Assembly: GCF_003255815.1 (NCBI RefSeq)
Contig: NC_037680.1
Coordinates: 21,500,739-21,564,738 of the forward strand
DNA length: 64,000 nt
Reading direction: 5' to 3'
Source of the DNA: Theropithecus gelada
Lineage: Eukaryota; Chordata; Mammalia; Primates; Cercopithecidae
Shown piece by piece: positions 10,646-21,726 of the stretch (positions are counted from its first letter, which is position 1; each line of letters begins with the position of its first letter). The translations under genes and the position numbers were made by a program. The notes below the pieces were generated by a model. It was not told the DNA's origin, made no database searches, and worked only from the letters and a program-made list of their open reading frames with translations.

Positions 10646-11595
10646 GGGAGGTGAAATATACTTTCATACAAATTGGTGTTGGGATAACAAGACATCCTTT
10701 GGAAAAACATAAAAAGGGACTCATACTTCAAGCCATTCAGCCAAACTAACTTCAAGGAATCCAGAGATCTAAATGTAAAACAAACAAACAAAAAACTATA
10801 TACGATCCACAATAAAACAGAAATAAACTCATTTGTAACCTGAGAGTGGGAAAATTTTCTCTAAGTGTGACTTAAATTCAGAGGCAATAAAAAAAATTTG
10901 TGATTGTGTATGGAAACGCAATGTAGGCAAAGTCAAATATAAATGTTAGAAGAAAATATTTCTCCCATATATGAAAGATAAAGTCTAATCTTCTTAAGTT
11001 ATAAAGAACTCTAAAATTGAGAAAAAGCCTAAAAACCTGATAGAAAATGGGAAAAATAAATAAACAACTAATTCCTAGGTATACATACTCAAGAGATAGG
11101 AAACATATCCTCAGAAAGACTTTTACATGTGTGTTTATAGCAACATCATGAATAATAACCAAAACCTAAAAATGAGATGCCCATCAATGTGTGAGTAGAT
11201 AACATGATGTGGTACATCCATACAACAAAATAATACTAACCAGTATAAAAGAGCAAATTTTAGAGTCATGTCAAAACATGAATGATTCACAAAAGTGTTA
11301 TGCTAAGTAGAAATGAGTAGACACAAATTACTACAAACTATATGATTTTTATTTATATGAAATATCCAGGAAAAAATAAAACTGTAAAGACAGAAAACAT
11401 GAGTGGTTGCCCATTGCAAGGTGTGGCAGTAGAGATTGACTGTAAATAGACAATGAAGATACTTTGGGGATGTATTCTAAATCTCACACATGATAATGAC
11501 TGAAAGATTGTATACATCTAACTAAACTCATCAAACTATACATTTATGATGTGTAAATTTTATGACAAATAACTCAGTAAAAATAAAAATTTAAC

Positions 11596-11949
11596 TCATT
11601 AAAGCTGTCATAAATGTATCCTCCAAACACTAAATTTGTGAGTAATAAATTTTCTAATATGGCAATTATCAACCAACACAATTTAATTAGTACTTCAAAT
11701 GTGTATGTAAAGAAGTTTGCCTTCTGAACATGAAAGGAAATAAACATATCTTTCTGAGGATGTTTCCTATCTCTTGGGTACACATGCAAATGAATTGCTT
11801 TTGTCTTTTTCCCATTTTTCTATCAGGTATTTAGGCTTTCCTTTATGAATTTTAGATTCTTTCTACACTCCAGGGACTTAAAATATTATTTTCATGACTC
11901 ATCTTATTGATTTAATTCTCTCAAGGGGGAAATAACTTATTTTCAATGT
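11596..11949. other. AT-rich intergenic DNA
   Basis: Nothing recognised. The minus-strand frame 11574-11789 has no domain and is probably chance. Confidence 0.4.
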
Positions 11950-12145
11950 TCAACTTCTATGTAAGAGGTGCTGGCTTCTTTACATGCATTATTAAGTTAA
12001 TATTGATAATGTCTGTTCAAGATACAATTACAGTATTCATTATGAATATGACCTCAGAATACTAATTAATTTGTTCATGGTTAGATACTCAGAAGGCAGA
12101 AAAACTGGAATGTGAACTGAAGCTTCAAAGCATGTGCCTTTCTTT
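11950..12145 (+). repeat. MIR SINE fragment
   Basis: TTTACATGCATTATTAAGTT, then CAAGATACAATTACAGTATT and AGTGAACTG-like sequence near 12110 follow the order of the MIR core and tail, strongly diverged. Confidence 0.45.
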
Positions 12146-13758
12146 GTTTTGACTTTCTTTCCCCTTAAATATAGAATTGAGATCACCTTGGTCACACAGG
12201 TAAACTATCAGGACGGACAACTGAGGCCACCTATGTTAATGTGTCTTAACTGCTTGCTTCAGGAAATTACGATAAACCAATTTATCTGGGCAAATAGTTT
12301 GCTTCAGGGCAAAAATCTCTTCTATGAAGACAATATATTGCTCACCTTACTTTTGCAACTTACTTCTAAACACTGCAAGATACTGTTTAATTCAATACTA
12401 AACAGTTATATCACAAATTTTCTCCATCCCAGATAACTCCATTCCTAGAAAGATTCATCTTAAACTATTCTAGCCCAGACCCTAAACCTTAATAAATATT
12501 ATACAATGACCACTCCATTCTGAGAAACTATGAATCTTCATTAATGTTATGCTACATTCTCCCTTGCTGAAGTAGGCTGTGTTTGTACGACAAACTTGGG
12601 CTATTTAAAATGCATGAGACTTTTCCTTTGTGGCTTTTGTTATTGTTGTCTGGTCTTTGAGAGTATGATCCAAAGATAGATCCCATCTCAAAAACTTCCA
12701 TTCGCTGGATTTGTTCGGTCTGTAATTGGATCCAACCAGTCATTAGGGTGGGAACCTGAACCATGAGGTGCACCAGCAACATAGCTGACCAACCATTGCC
12801 ATCCATCCCTTTATGATGTCTTCTCACTTTAGTCTATGTCTCTGCTAGGTCTGATTCTATTTTCTTACATGTATTAACATTCTAATTCTAACTTCTATCT
12901 TTCTAGTTGGCATAATTTTACCTATGATAATTTAAAATTATAGTAGATGCTTTGTGAACTTTGAATATAAATAGTGTTTATTTTAGATGTACAGACATCT
13001 CTTAAAAAGGGAGAAAAATTTGAAGCATCTAGTGATCTCCATGTATTCATTGATATGAGGAAGTTCTAAAGTAATTTTACATAATGATATTGCATCCTTA
13101 AAAGTTCCTTTGAACAAGGCAAGTTAAATCTGTGGATATTTACTATTTAGGCTCTCCCTTTAGGTTCTCCACGCTGTAAACTGAACCTTTACACCACTCT
13201 TGCTCCCCTTCCACTACATAACCCTCCATTACATTCTGCCCATCCTCCTTTCAGAACCACCTACCTTTAATTCTGGCTGGCCAGACATTTACGAAGATAA
13301 ACTGCCTCTGAAAGTTATTGCCATTCAGAACAGAGCAGGCCCATTGTGATTGATCTTAAGCCCTGGTCTCAGTCTGAGCCAAGAGTCAATGTGAAAGACT
13401 TCTAAATCCTAAACAAAATAGAAAGAAATTTACAGACTGAGGTAGGATAGACCAAGAAATATGTAATCAAACCTTCCCAATATCAATTGTTTTATATTCT
13501 ATTAAGAACCTCATAAGCAAAAACTTTTGTGGGAAGAGAATAACTAAGGTGACTTATGAGGCCCGGAGGCCTTAGAAAATGTGTAGATGTTGCCTAAGAT
13601 ACTTAGGTGGCTATCCCCAAAGTATTTTCTGTGAAACAGACTGGACCCTAACAAAACTGGTGGAAATGTAAAGGTTCTTTCGCATTTTTAGAGGGCATCC
13701 AGGAGCAGATTCTTAAGGTAAAAATAATCATTTGGTGGCCTCTAAGAACTAGTATGGA
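12146..13758. other. Unassigned intergenic DNA, about 1.6 kb
   Basis: No repeat family recognised with confidence. Two short open frames, 12134-12436 (+, 100 codons) and 12552-12827 (-, 91 codons), show no signal peptide, membrane segment or domain that I recognise. The minus-strand one is somewhat less AT-biased and could be a worn retroviral or gene remnant, but nothing supports this strongly. Confidence 0.35.
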
Positions 13759-14212
13759 GACTGGGCATGATGGCTCATGCCTGTAATCCCAGCACTTTGG
13801 GAGGCAGAGGCGGAGGTGGGAAGATCACTTTATCCAGGAGTTCAAGACCAGCCTGGGCAACATAGTGAGAACCCTTCTCTACACAAAATAAAAAATTAGG
13901 CCTGATGTGGTGGCTCATGCCTGCTATCCCAGCACTTTGGTAGGCTGAGGCAGGCAGATCACTTGAGCCCAGGAATTCAAACCACCCTGGCAAACATGAT
14001 GAAAGGCTGTCTCTACAAAAAATTAAAAATATTGTCTGGTCATGGTGGCATGCTTCTGTAGTCCCAACTACCCGGGAGCCTGAGGTGAGAGGATTGCTTA
14101 AGCCTGGGAGGTGAAGGCTGCAGTGAGTCGACATCACACCACTGCACTCAGCCTGGATGACAGAGCAAGATCCTGTTTCAAAAAAAATGTAAAAATAAAA
14201 AAAAAATACTAT
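13759..14212 (+). repeat. Three-unit (left-left-right) Alu
   Basis: A left arm (GCTCATGCCTGTAATCCCAG...) reaches the linker and start of a right arm, AAAATTAGGCCTGATGTGGT, then at GCTATCCCAGC the sequence continues with left-arm bases ACTTTGGTAGGCTGAGGCAG. It then passes through a full left arm and a right arm to an A tail. The result is three Alu arms in tandem, of AluJ/S age by divergence. The minus-strand frame 13775-14215 is Alu antisense. Confidence 0.82.
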
Positions 14213-14520
14213 CATGGATATTGCAGGTCAACATTCCATTGAATTCTATCAACTAACTAAACAAAGCCTTATCTTAGTAAATTGGTACTTGCTTTACAAA
14301 TAACCCCTGATATCACCCAGGTTTCATACATGGGCCAACAGATAGCACCTTAGAAAAAGAGATTGCTATGTAACGCTTGGAAAAGGAGAGAAACTCGGCT
14401 TCAATTTGAGGTCCAAACTTTAAATACTCAGAAGGATTTCTGAACTAGTTTTCCGTGTCTTCTGTCAATTTATTTTGTGTTTTATACATGACCTAGAAAG
14501 TAGGAAAAATGTTGCATGGT
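14213..14520. other. Intergenic DNA
   Basis: Unique-looking sequence between an Alu and an LTR-like repeat, with no gene evidence. Confidence 0.4.
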
Positions 14521-14944
14521 GTATTAGTCAGGGTTCTCTCAGAGGGACAGAACTAATAGGATAGGTATAAAGTGGAGTTTACTAAGTATTAACTTACAGA
14601 ATCACAAGGGCCCACAACAGGTTGTCTGAAAGATGGTTAGGCGGTCTGAATCCCAAAACTGAAGAACTTGGAGTCTGATATTCGAGGGCAGGAAGCATCC
14701 AGCAAAGGAGGAAGATATAGACTGGGAGGCTAAGTCAATCTCTCTTTTTCACATTTTTCTGCCTGCTTTATATTCACTGGAAGCTGATTAGATTGTGCCC
14801 ACCAGATTAAGGATGGATCTACTTTCCCCAGCCCACTGACTCAAATGTTAATCTCTTTTGGCAACACCCTAACAGACACGCCCAGGATTAATACTTATCA
14901 TCCCTCGATCTAATCAAGTTGACACTCAGTATTAACCATCACAC
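14521..14944 (-). repeat. LTR-like interspersed repeat, minus strand
   Basis: It contains strings of a common primate interspersed repeat: GTATTAGTCAGGGTTCTCTC, GAGGGCAGGAAGCATCCAGC, CAGCCCACTGACTCAAATGT, GGCAACACCCTAACAGACAC and AAGTTGACACTCAGTATTAA. On the minus strand it starts TGTGATGGTTAATACTGAGT, with TAATAAACT-like sequence near its end, as in an LTR. CATGGT and CATGAT at its edges may be a worn target duplication. I recognise the family but not its formal name. Confidence 0.65.
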
Positions 14945-15179
14945 ATGATATGATTAAAAGACTGAGAGAAAAGCTATATGATGTCAAATAAGCAGAGAGA
15001 AAAACAAAATAAAAGGCCTCACTCAAGAAGTTAATGAGATTAGGCAGGCATTCAAAACAGAGCATGTCTACCTTTAATAATATCCTATTGAGTTAGAAAA
15101 TGTGCCATTTTAGGATAATAAGATTGAACTTGTACCCTAACAGATATATCTGAAATTTGGAATGCTACTGAAAATATAT

Positions 15180-16330
15180 GGGAAACAAATCATCAAAGTG
15201 TCAAACTATTTTCCAGAGTGAGGATACCATTTTGCCTTCCTGTTCACCAGGTATGAGAGTTCCAGTTGCTCCACATCCTCACACGTATTTGGTATTGTCA
15301 GTTCATTTTCAAATTTCTACTTAAGCAATTCTAACTATATTTTAAATGCTATAAGCAATAAATAATCTAAATATGTGCCATAGTATCCCCACTTGAATTT
15401 TAACATGCATTTCCCTAATAAATGATTTTGAATTTATTTTCGTATGGTTTTTCTACCTATAGAGTAATACTTCCTTAAGTACAGGGAATATGTTCCAAGA
15501 CCCCAAGTGAATGCCTGAAATTATGGAGAGTACTGAATCAGGTTGCCATCAGTCGGAACACATTTCTGTCCATGTCATTCACCCACAAATTTAGTGCCTT
15601 TTCCATCTTAGCTAAACACTTTTCACCCAGTGGTTATAACTGTTGCAGTCTGAGGTGTGACAACAAAATTAACACAAGTTTATTTTTTCTTCTTCACAAC
15701 TTCCTGGATAGAAGTTTCATTCTTACCGTAGATCTTAGCAACTTCAGCATACGATTTTTTTCTTTCCTCATTAACTTGAAAACTTTCACCTTTCCACTTA
15801 AAGGAAGCACTTTATGGCTTCTCTTTGGTATATTCAAATTGCCAGCATCAGGACTTTTGCACTTAGGAGCCATTATTCAGTAAAATAAGAGTTCCTTGAA
15901 CACAAGCACTGCCATGCTTTGACAGTAGATTTGATCATTGAGAGGATTAATAGGAACGAATGTAGACAGCATGGATTATCTGGACAAAGGAGAATTCACT
16001 TCCTGGGCTGGACAGAGCGCACAGTGCCAGATCTCATCAGGCTACCATGCTACACAGAACAGCACACAACTTAAAGTTTTTTCCAGCATTGTTTGTTGAA
16101 AAGCCTTTGTTTTAATCCATTAAATATGGCCTTTGAACAATCAGTTGATTATATTTCTATGGATCTGTTTCTGGTATTTATTTCTTTGATACATGCATCT
16201 ACCCTTTCATCAAAATAACACTGTCTGGATTACCATAGATGTACAGTATAAAATATACTTGTAAGCCTAACTTTCCCTTATATTAAAACCTTAAAAGTTT
16301 GTCCTCTTGACGTTTTCTACACAATGTTCT
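15180..16330 (-). repeat. Old L1 fragment, minus strand, interrupted by Tigger
   Basis: GAGTTCCAGTTGCTCCACAT and TGGTATTGTCAGTTCATTTT (about 15258-15310) are complementary to the L1 ORF2 end. After the Tigger insert, TGTCTGGATTACCATAGATG (about 16222) and flanking sequence are complementary to an upstream part of ORF2. The intervening L1 part is partly missing. Confidence 0.65.
15480..16075 (-). mobile_element. Tigger/pogo DNA transposon remnant with transposase N-terminus
   Basis: The edge AATATGTTCCAAGACCCCAA and AATGCCTGAAATTATGGAG match a Tigger terminal region. On the minus strand, from about 15872, a short reading frame begins MAPKCKSPDAGNLNIPKRSH and continues with KVLPLSGKVKVFKLMRKEK, which resembles the N-terminal helix-turn-helix region of pogo/Tigger transposases. 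The frame breaks within about 50 codons, and the catalytic DDE region is absent. The plus-strand frame 15572-15883 is the antisense of this segment. It shares end sequence with the element at 63498-63990. Confidence 0.72.
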
Positions 16331-17176
16331 CTTCCTTAGTTCTTCCCTGCCTAGTTTCTTTACACGAAAATGAATTGTTAAGATTACCCTGCATTACTCC
16401 AAGATGCATTGAGGAAAGCTGAACCAAGACGAACCATCCTTCATTTCAGGAGATGAGTAGGAACATATTGAAAAAAATTGCAAGCAACGGTAGGACCATA
16501 TGGTGGGGGAAAGGAAAGAGGAGGAAAGTTGTCATTGTGGATTGGTGTGAAAAAAAAGAGGTAGGTGTTCTTTAGTGTGTGCAATATGGACCATCAGAGA
16601 AACAGTACTGTGGTGAAATATTGTACTCCCTGACATCTCTCTTCCAAGGTTCATCTGTTGATATCTAACCAAGCAAGTTCATAGTGCGGATAAACATAAG
16701 ACACATAGGATGCAACAATTTCTTTGAATTACATATTAACCAGAGTTATTTTTCTCATGTGAAAAAACACCCATGAAATAGAAAAGCTGTCTAAGTTTTA
16801 AACGGTTCTTTTTCCGCAAACATAGCAGCCAGATTTCACATCTAAAGTCCTTCTGTTCCACTGATAAATGTCCCTTTTCAGAGATTTTCCTTGCAGATGG
16901 CCATTCTGTCCCTTCACCTATCCTCAAAAGCAATAATACTAGCTGCTGATTTTTCTTCTAAACTAAATATATTTAGCTGTATTTTTCAGTACTTCACACT
17001 GAGATTGTAACTCTGAGTCAAGCTAGAGTGTTTCATCCCCTTTATTTTGCATGAGTCACTCCATTTTTGTATTAATCTTAAGGCAATTTGGAAGCAGTTT
17101 TGCAATCACTTTGCTTTTATGATGAAAGATTTTGTGACAGTTTTCAAGGAGACATTTACAAATGTCCCCTTTGTGT
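16331..17176. other. Intergenic DNA
   Basis: No repeat or gene recognised. The minus-strand frame 16736-16933 and plus-strand frame from 17047 show no domain; the latter runs into the TTC repeat. Confidence 0.4.
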
Positions 17177-17241
17177 TTCTTCTTCTTCTTCTTCTTCTTC
17201 TTCTTCTTCTTCTTCTTCTTCTTTTTTTTTTTTTTTTTTTT
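17177..17241 (+). repeat. (TTC)n / (GAA)n triplet repeat with T tail
   Basis: About 15 uninterrupted TTC units (17177-17222) followed by a run of about 19 T. On the other strand this is A-run plus (GAA)n. Pure homopurine-homopyrimidine tracts of this kind can form triplex DNA and are length-variable. I see no Alu body attached. Confidence 0.92.
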
Positions 17242-17998
17242 GGCATTTAACCTTATTCTCTTAAATTAGCATGACTTGAGTTTGAGCACGGACTCCTTTT
17301 CTGCTGAGTCAATATCTTCAATTTGGAACAATTTAGTGTCTGGACAGTCTTTTCCTCATTTGCTGTGTAATTCTTTAAAAAGATGCTGCTTTTTAGAATT
17401 CCAAAGATTTCAAATTGCTCAAATTTTAAAATCAATGATGTCTGATAACCACTGGTTATGGACCCTGCTTAAGTGCTGAATCTTAAGTGTACTGTAGGTG
17501 TACATGTGTGCTAAGTTGCTTGCATCCTGGCAAGTAGAGCACACACCTAATTCCACTGATTTTTTAAAACCCTGTACAGATATAACAAAATGGCCAAATA
17601 AAATATACCACTGGGCTATAAACCTCTAGCGGTCTACCAGTTTACAGCTCTTGCAGAGTGTTCCATTACCATTAGGATTTTAAAAGTCAGTAAAGATGTA
17701 GCCCACCTGAAATACATAATTTGATCGAGAGACCCATATTTGTTTAGATGCGGTATCTCTTCAGTAGTTTTATTCGTGTACTTATTCCTTTCTCCTCCTT
17801 TTCCTCCTTCCTTCCTTCTGTCCCTTCCATCTTTCTTTCTCAAAAAGCACATTTGGGGTTCTAGACATAATGTTACTTACCCTTCCCTTAGAAGTATCTC
17901 AGGATGTCATTATCTGTTCTGTTCTATAACTTGTTCACAGGTTAAAAATTGTATAAATTGAGCCACAGACAAACTTAAAGAGTCAATTCAATACATAG
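17242..17998. other. Intergenic DNA with pyrimidine-rich patch
   Basis: A C/T-rich patch lies at about 17787-17840 (TTCTCCTCCTTTTCCTCC...). Two overlapping frames, 17634-17852 (-) and 17740-17961 (+), arise from it. No gene evidence. Confidence 0.45.
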
Positions 17999-18017
17999 GA
18001 CAAATGCATGAGCACAG

Positions 18018-18050
<33 letters not shown>

Positions 18051-18100
18051 ACACATACACACAGGAACACACACACACACACATAGGAACACATACACAC
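18018..18100 (+). repeat. (CA)n microsatellite, interrupted
   Basis: A CA run at about 18020-18049, then ACACATACACACAGGAACAC and a second CA run at about 18067-18082. Minus-strand frames rich in Cys-Val are translations of this repeat. Confidence 0.92.
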
Positions 18101-19246
18101 CAAGAAGCATTAAATTGGGAACTGAAACATTGTTTCTAATATAATTTAAATCAAACAATATTTTAAAAATCTTCAATATACCTACTTACACTTCAAAACT
18201 AACTTACTGAATATTTCTAAAATGTCAATAATTGTTACATTTGGTTCTACAAATGGAAACCACAGCTGATCTATCCCATTGCCTACTGGAAAAGGATGTT
18301 CTACAGTATTAGACTTATAAAAAATAAAAAGTTCTTCCTGGTTTATCATCTCAATGGTTATATCATTTTTTAAATTTCCTATCATTGATACATTTTCTTG
18401 GAGTATTCAAGCTGTGTTCATCAAAAGGGCAGATGATATCTTTGAGGAACCAATTACCATAATACCTACTATAAAGTCAGTGTATGAAACAATAAATGAT
18501 TCCTCCTCTAATTAGGGATCAGAATTCCTCAAAAACTTCTATAGACATGTTAGAGCCAGGCCTTTACAATTTATTTTAATCCTAAACCAAATTAGGGAAT
18601 TTTTCTAAGAATAAAAACACACATTAAATTATATTACTGCATAACATAATTTAGTCCTGAAGTCTTATGCTATGCCTATTATTTATCTTTAAGCCTTAAA
18701 GAAAAATTTTGTGCCTTTGCCCTGAACTCTCTGATCTTGAATTTCCAAAATAAATTTAAGTGGCTCATAGAGGTAAAGGTTGTATTCAGCTGGTATATGA
18801 CAGAGAGAATATCTGAAGATGAAGTGGCTTGCTGATTGAAGTAGAGTCAGGGTTTGGATAGGACAGGAAACACTCGAGGAGTTACCTTTATGGTTTTGAC
18901 TTGAGCAGCAATTTTTGACTATTAGTGAAATTCATGACTAGTATTTGTTCCTATTTTTGTGCCTTTTGCTTAGGGTCACAACAACTATCAAAATGGTATT
19001 TTCCAGGACTATTTTTGCATGCTTGTGGTTTATAAGCTAGTCAAGGTTCCTGAGGCATGGGAGAGAGATAGCAAAAAGGATATTAAAGGAGGTGGGGCAA
19101 AGCTAGAAGGCAAGAGGAGAAATTATGATGCTCTATCATGTTCGTTTCAGTATTTTTATACCTTATATTTTGGTGCTTTTCTACAAGTGTTGACATTTAA
19201 AGACATTTCTGGCATATTCCCTTATGATGATTAAATCATATGTTTA
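18101..19246. other. AT-rich intergenic DNA
   Basis: No repeat family or gene recognised. Frames 18182-18385 (-) and 19019-19234 (+) lack recognisable domains. Confidence 0.4.
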
Positions 19247-19557
19247 GGCAGGGCACGGTGGCTCACGCCTGTAATCCCAACACTTCAGGAGGCTGAGGCG
19301 GGTGGTTCACCTGAGGTCAGGAGTTCAAGACCAGCCTATCACAGTGAAATCCGTTCTCTACTAAAAATACAAAAATTAGCCAGGCATGGTGGTATGCGCC
19401 TGTGTTCCCAGCTACTAGGGAGGCTGAGGTGGGAGAATCCCTTGAACCCGGGAGGCGGAGGTTGCAGTGAGCGGAGATCATGCCACTCCACTCCAGCGTG
19501 GGTGACAGAGTGAGACTTTGTCAAAGATAATAATAAAAATAAAATAAAATAATTTAA
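19247..19557 (+). repeat. Alu (AluS-like), plus strand
   Basis: It runs from GGCAGGGCACGGTGGCTCAC to GAGTGAGACTTTGTCAAAGA and an AATAAAAT tail. TAAATCATATGTTTA before it and AAAATCATGTTTA after it look like a target duplication with a small deletion. Confidence 0.92.
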
Positions 19558-19997
19558 AAAATCATGTTTAACGGAGATATTTTATTGAAGGGGGCTTTTA
19601 AATGGATAAGGGAAAAGTATTCAGTAAAGACACCACTTGAGAATTCTAAACTATTCATACAAGTTGTCAGTTTGAGTTATATGGCTAATGCTCCTTTGCT
19701 GTTACTTGTGTTTGAAAAATCTCCCATCGATTTTGAATTTACAAGCAAGTCTTTGCCCTTTATAAAAACTGCATTGAAGGAAGGACAGAGAGGAGCACTC
19801 AGAGAAAGCTGGGAAACACTTTCCTTGCCCCCAAATGGAAGGCAGTTTATGCAAGCTTCCAAGAATTGAATGGAGGGTAATCTCATGATCCTTAGCTAAA
19901 AAAGAGGAGTCTTCATGAGCCTCCAATAGAGGAGATGAGACCTCACAATACTCAGCAGAGGAGGGTTCATTGGGTAATATACTTACCAGTTAAACCA
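19558..19997. other. Intergenic DNA
   Basis: The plus frame 19564-19869 (101 codons) and overlapping minus frames have no recognisable domain and no conservation evidence available here. Most likely non-coding. Confidence 0.35.
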
Positions 19998-20373
19998 TGA
20001 TATGGTTTGGCTCTGTGTCCCCACCTAAATCTCATCTCACACCTCCTATAATTCCCATGTGTTGTGGGAGGGACCTGGTTGGAGATGATTGAATCACAGG
20101 GGCGGGTCTTTCCAGTGCCGTTCTCGTGATAGTGGATGGGTCTCTGGAGATCTGATGGTTTTGAAAATGGGAGTTTCTCAACACAAGCTCTCTTTTTGCT
20201 TGCTGCCTTCCACATCAGATGTCACTTGTTCCTCCTTTCCTTCTGCCATGATTGTGAGGCCTCCCCAGCCATGTGAAACTGTAAGTCTAATAAACCTCTT
20301 TTTTATTTTTTTTTTTGTAAACTGCCCAGTTTCAGGTATGTCTTTATCAGCAGCATGTAAATGAATTAATACA
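19998..20373 (+). repeat. THE1-type MaLR solo LTR
   Basis: It begins TGATATGGTTTGGCTCTGTG, continues CCCATGTGTTGTGGGAGGGA, ATCACAGGGGCGGGTCTTTC, CTTCTGCCATGATTGTGAGG and CCTCCCCAGCCATGTGAAAC, and ends with ATGTCTTTATCAGCAGCATG and TAATACA. This is the hallmark order of a THE1 LTR. The flanks AACCA and ACCCA are compatible with a worn 5-bp duplication. No internal sequence follows, so it is a solo LTR. Confidence 0.93.
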
Positions 20374-20576
20374 ACCCATTTCAAAAAGGTCTCTTTTAAA
20401 AGAAATACTATTGATAAATAATTTAAATATGTCACTATATTTATCCTGTAGAATATTAAGAATCTATTATTTGGAATATTTTGTCTTTCTCTAAATGATG
20501 GCAGTTAGCACTCTCTTTTTATGCAGGGGATGATATTTTATCTTACTTAAAAACATACCACAGTTTCATGTGTCAT

Positions 20577-20605
20577 GTGTGTATATATATATACACACAC
20601 ACAGA

Positions 20606-20665
<60 letters not shown>

Positions 20666-20668
20666 TCT
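20577..20668. repeat. Compound TG/TA/CA/TA/TG palindromic tract
   Basis: The order is TGTGTGTATATATATATACA CACACACA, then GA, a (TA) run, a (TG)n run of about 16 units, and TATATATTCT. The first part is a perfect palindrome, and the CA run pairs with the later TG run, so extended hairpin or cruciform folds are possible. Confidence 0.9.
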
Positions 20669-20810
20669 GCTTCTTTGCTGTTGATTTCTTTCAAATAAAA
20701 TGTGAACTTCAGGAATGAGGAGTTTTGTCTATTTTGTTTACTGCTATATTCCCAGGACATATCATAGGCACTCAGTAAATATTTGTTAACTTAATGAATA
20801 ATAATCATAA
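20669..20810 (+). repeat. L2 3' end
   Basis: TTTTGTTTACTGCTATATTC, CCAGGACATATCATAGGCAC and TCAGTAAATATTTGTTAACT follow the conserved 3' end of L2 in order. Confidence 0.75.
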
Positions 20811-21269
20811 TATCTTTATCATACTACATGCATCACATCCAAAAGTTATTTCACTGAAAGCAAAAACATACACAGCCACTTTCTTGTCTATGAAAAATGT
20901 GTGGGTTCCTCAGATAAGAATCCAAATTGTATTGTTAGGATAGATCATTTCAGGAGAAAAAGATACTGATTGCTTGGGGACCTCAAAGTGTCTCAGAGTG
21001 TCCAATGTACTCTCAAAGTATATCAGAAATCTCCTACACAATCAGAGCCCTGTATCAAGTATGGGTGATACAAAGAATCTAAGTATCTATTTCGAACAAT
21101 GGTCCTCAAATTGCCTCAAAGGGATTAATGTACTCTGTGCAGAAAGAACTATGGTTGTGTTGTTACCATATTTCACCACGTTCAAGTCAACATATAGAAA
21201 AAATCAACACAGATATTACAATAACCTAAAGCAGATGTTTATAAGAAAAGGGCTACAATGAGATGTACA
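20811..21269. other. Intergenic DNA
   Basis: The plus frame 20974-21261 (95 codons) lacks any domain that I recognise and its composition matches its surroundings. No gene call is made. Confidence 0.35.
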
Positions 21270-21640
21270 GGATAAATAGACAGGATATTAGGCTAGGCTG
21301 CAGAAACATAAAGACCCTAACATTTCAGTGGCTTAAAATAGCAAAGATGCATTTCTTTCTCAAAGTCATATGTAGGTTAGGTTAATAGTCCAGATTAAAA
21401 ATCCATCTGGTAACTCAAGCATTCAAGTGTCCTCCTTATTTTGATGAGGCATCAAAGAGTTACTGGAACAAGGAAAGAGATAGTGTAGGGACTCATTTTT
21501 ATCATATACATTAGACCAGAAGTGATACATTTCACTTATTTTCACAAGCCATTGTGTAGAACTAGTTCATGTTCCCAACTTAACTAGAAAGCTACATATA
21601 TGAAAGCATATAGAATGTTGGGGATACCCTATAATCTGTG
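21270..21640 (+). repeat. Old interspersed repeat (MER/LTR type, unnamed)
   Basis: ATATTAGGCTAGGCTGCAGA and CATTTCAGTGGCTTAAAATA match a widespread mammalian repeat that begins with a GGCTGC...CAGTGGCTTAAAA block. I cannot name the family without a library. Confidence 0.45.
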
Positions 21641-21726
21641 CCATATTGGGTTTCTTATAATAAAAATACCACCCTATATTTAATAAAAGTTATCATCCCC
21701 AATAAATTATTTATATGAAAGAGTTT

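Larger units (their letters stand above)
8470..11595 (+). repeat. Old L1 ORF2-to-3' end, split by two LTRs
   Basis: Broken L1 ORF2 sequence includes GATGCCCACTAACTCCATTA (8688) and TTTGCAGATGATTTGACAGT (about 8803), the latter encoding the FADD form of the reverse-transcriptase YADD-type motif. After 10645 the L1 continues with GTTGGGATAACAAGACATCC (about 10678) and ends in a 3' UTR with GTGTAAATTTTATGACAAAT near 11552. An MLT1 LTR (9107-9464) and an ERV1 LTR (about 9779-10645) interrupt it. Many stops and frameshifts make the element inactive. Confidence 0.75.

Noticed and set aside
12552..12827. A 91-codon minus-strand frame, possible retroviral env or gene relic
   Set aside because: I could not recognise any family, and it lacks signal peptide, membrane segment and flanking retroviral sequence.
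17988..18176. Cysteine-valine-rich frame
   Set aside because: Direct translation of the CA/TG microsatellite.
19564..19869. A 101-codon plus-strand frame next to an Alu
   Set aside because: No domain, an overlapping minus-strand frame of similar size, and no splice or promoter context.
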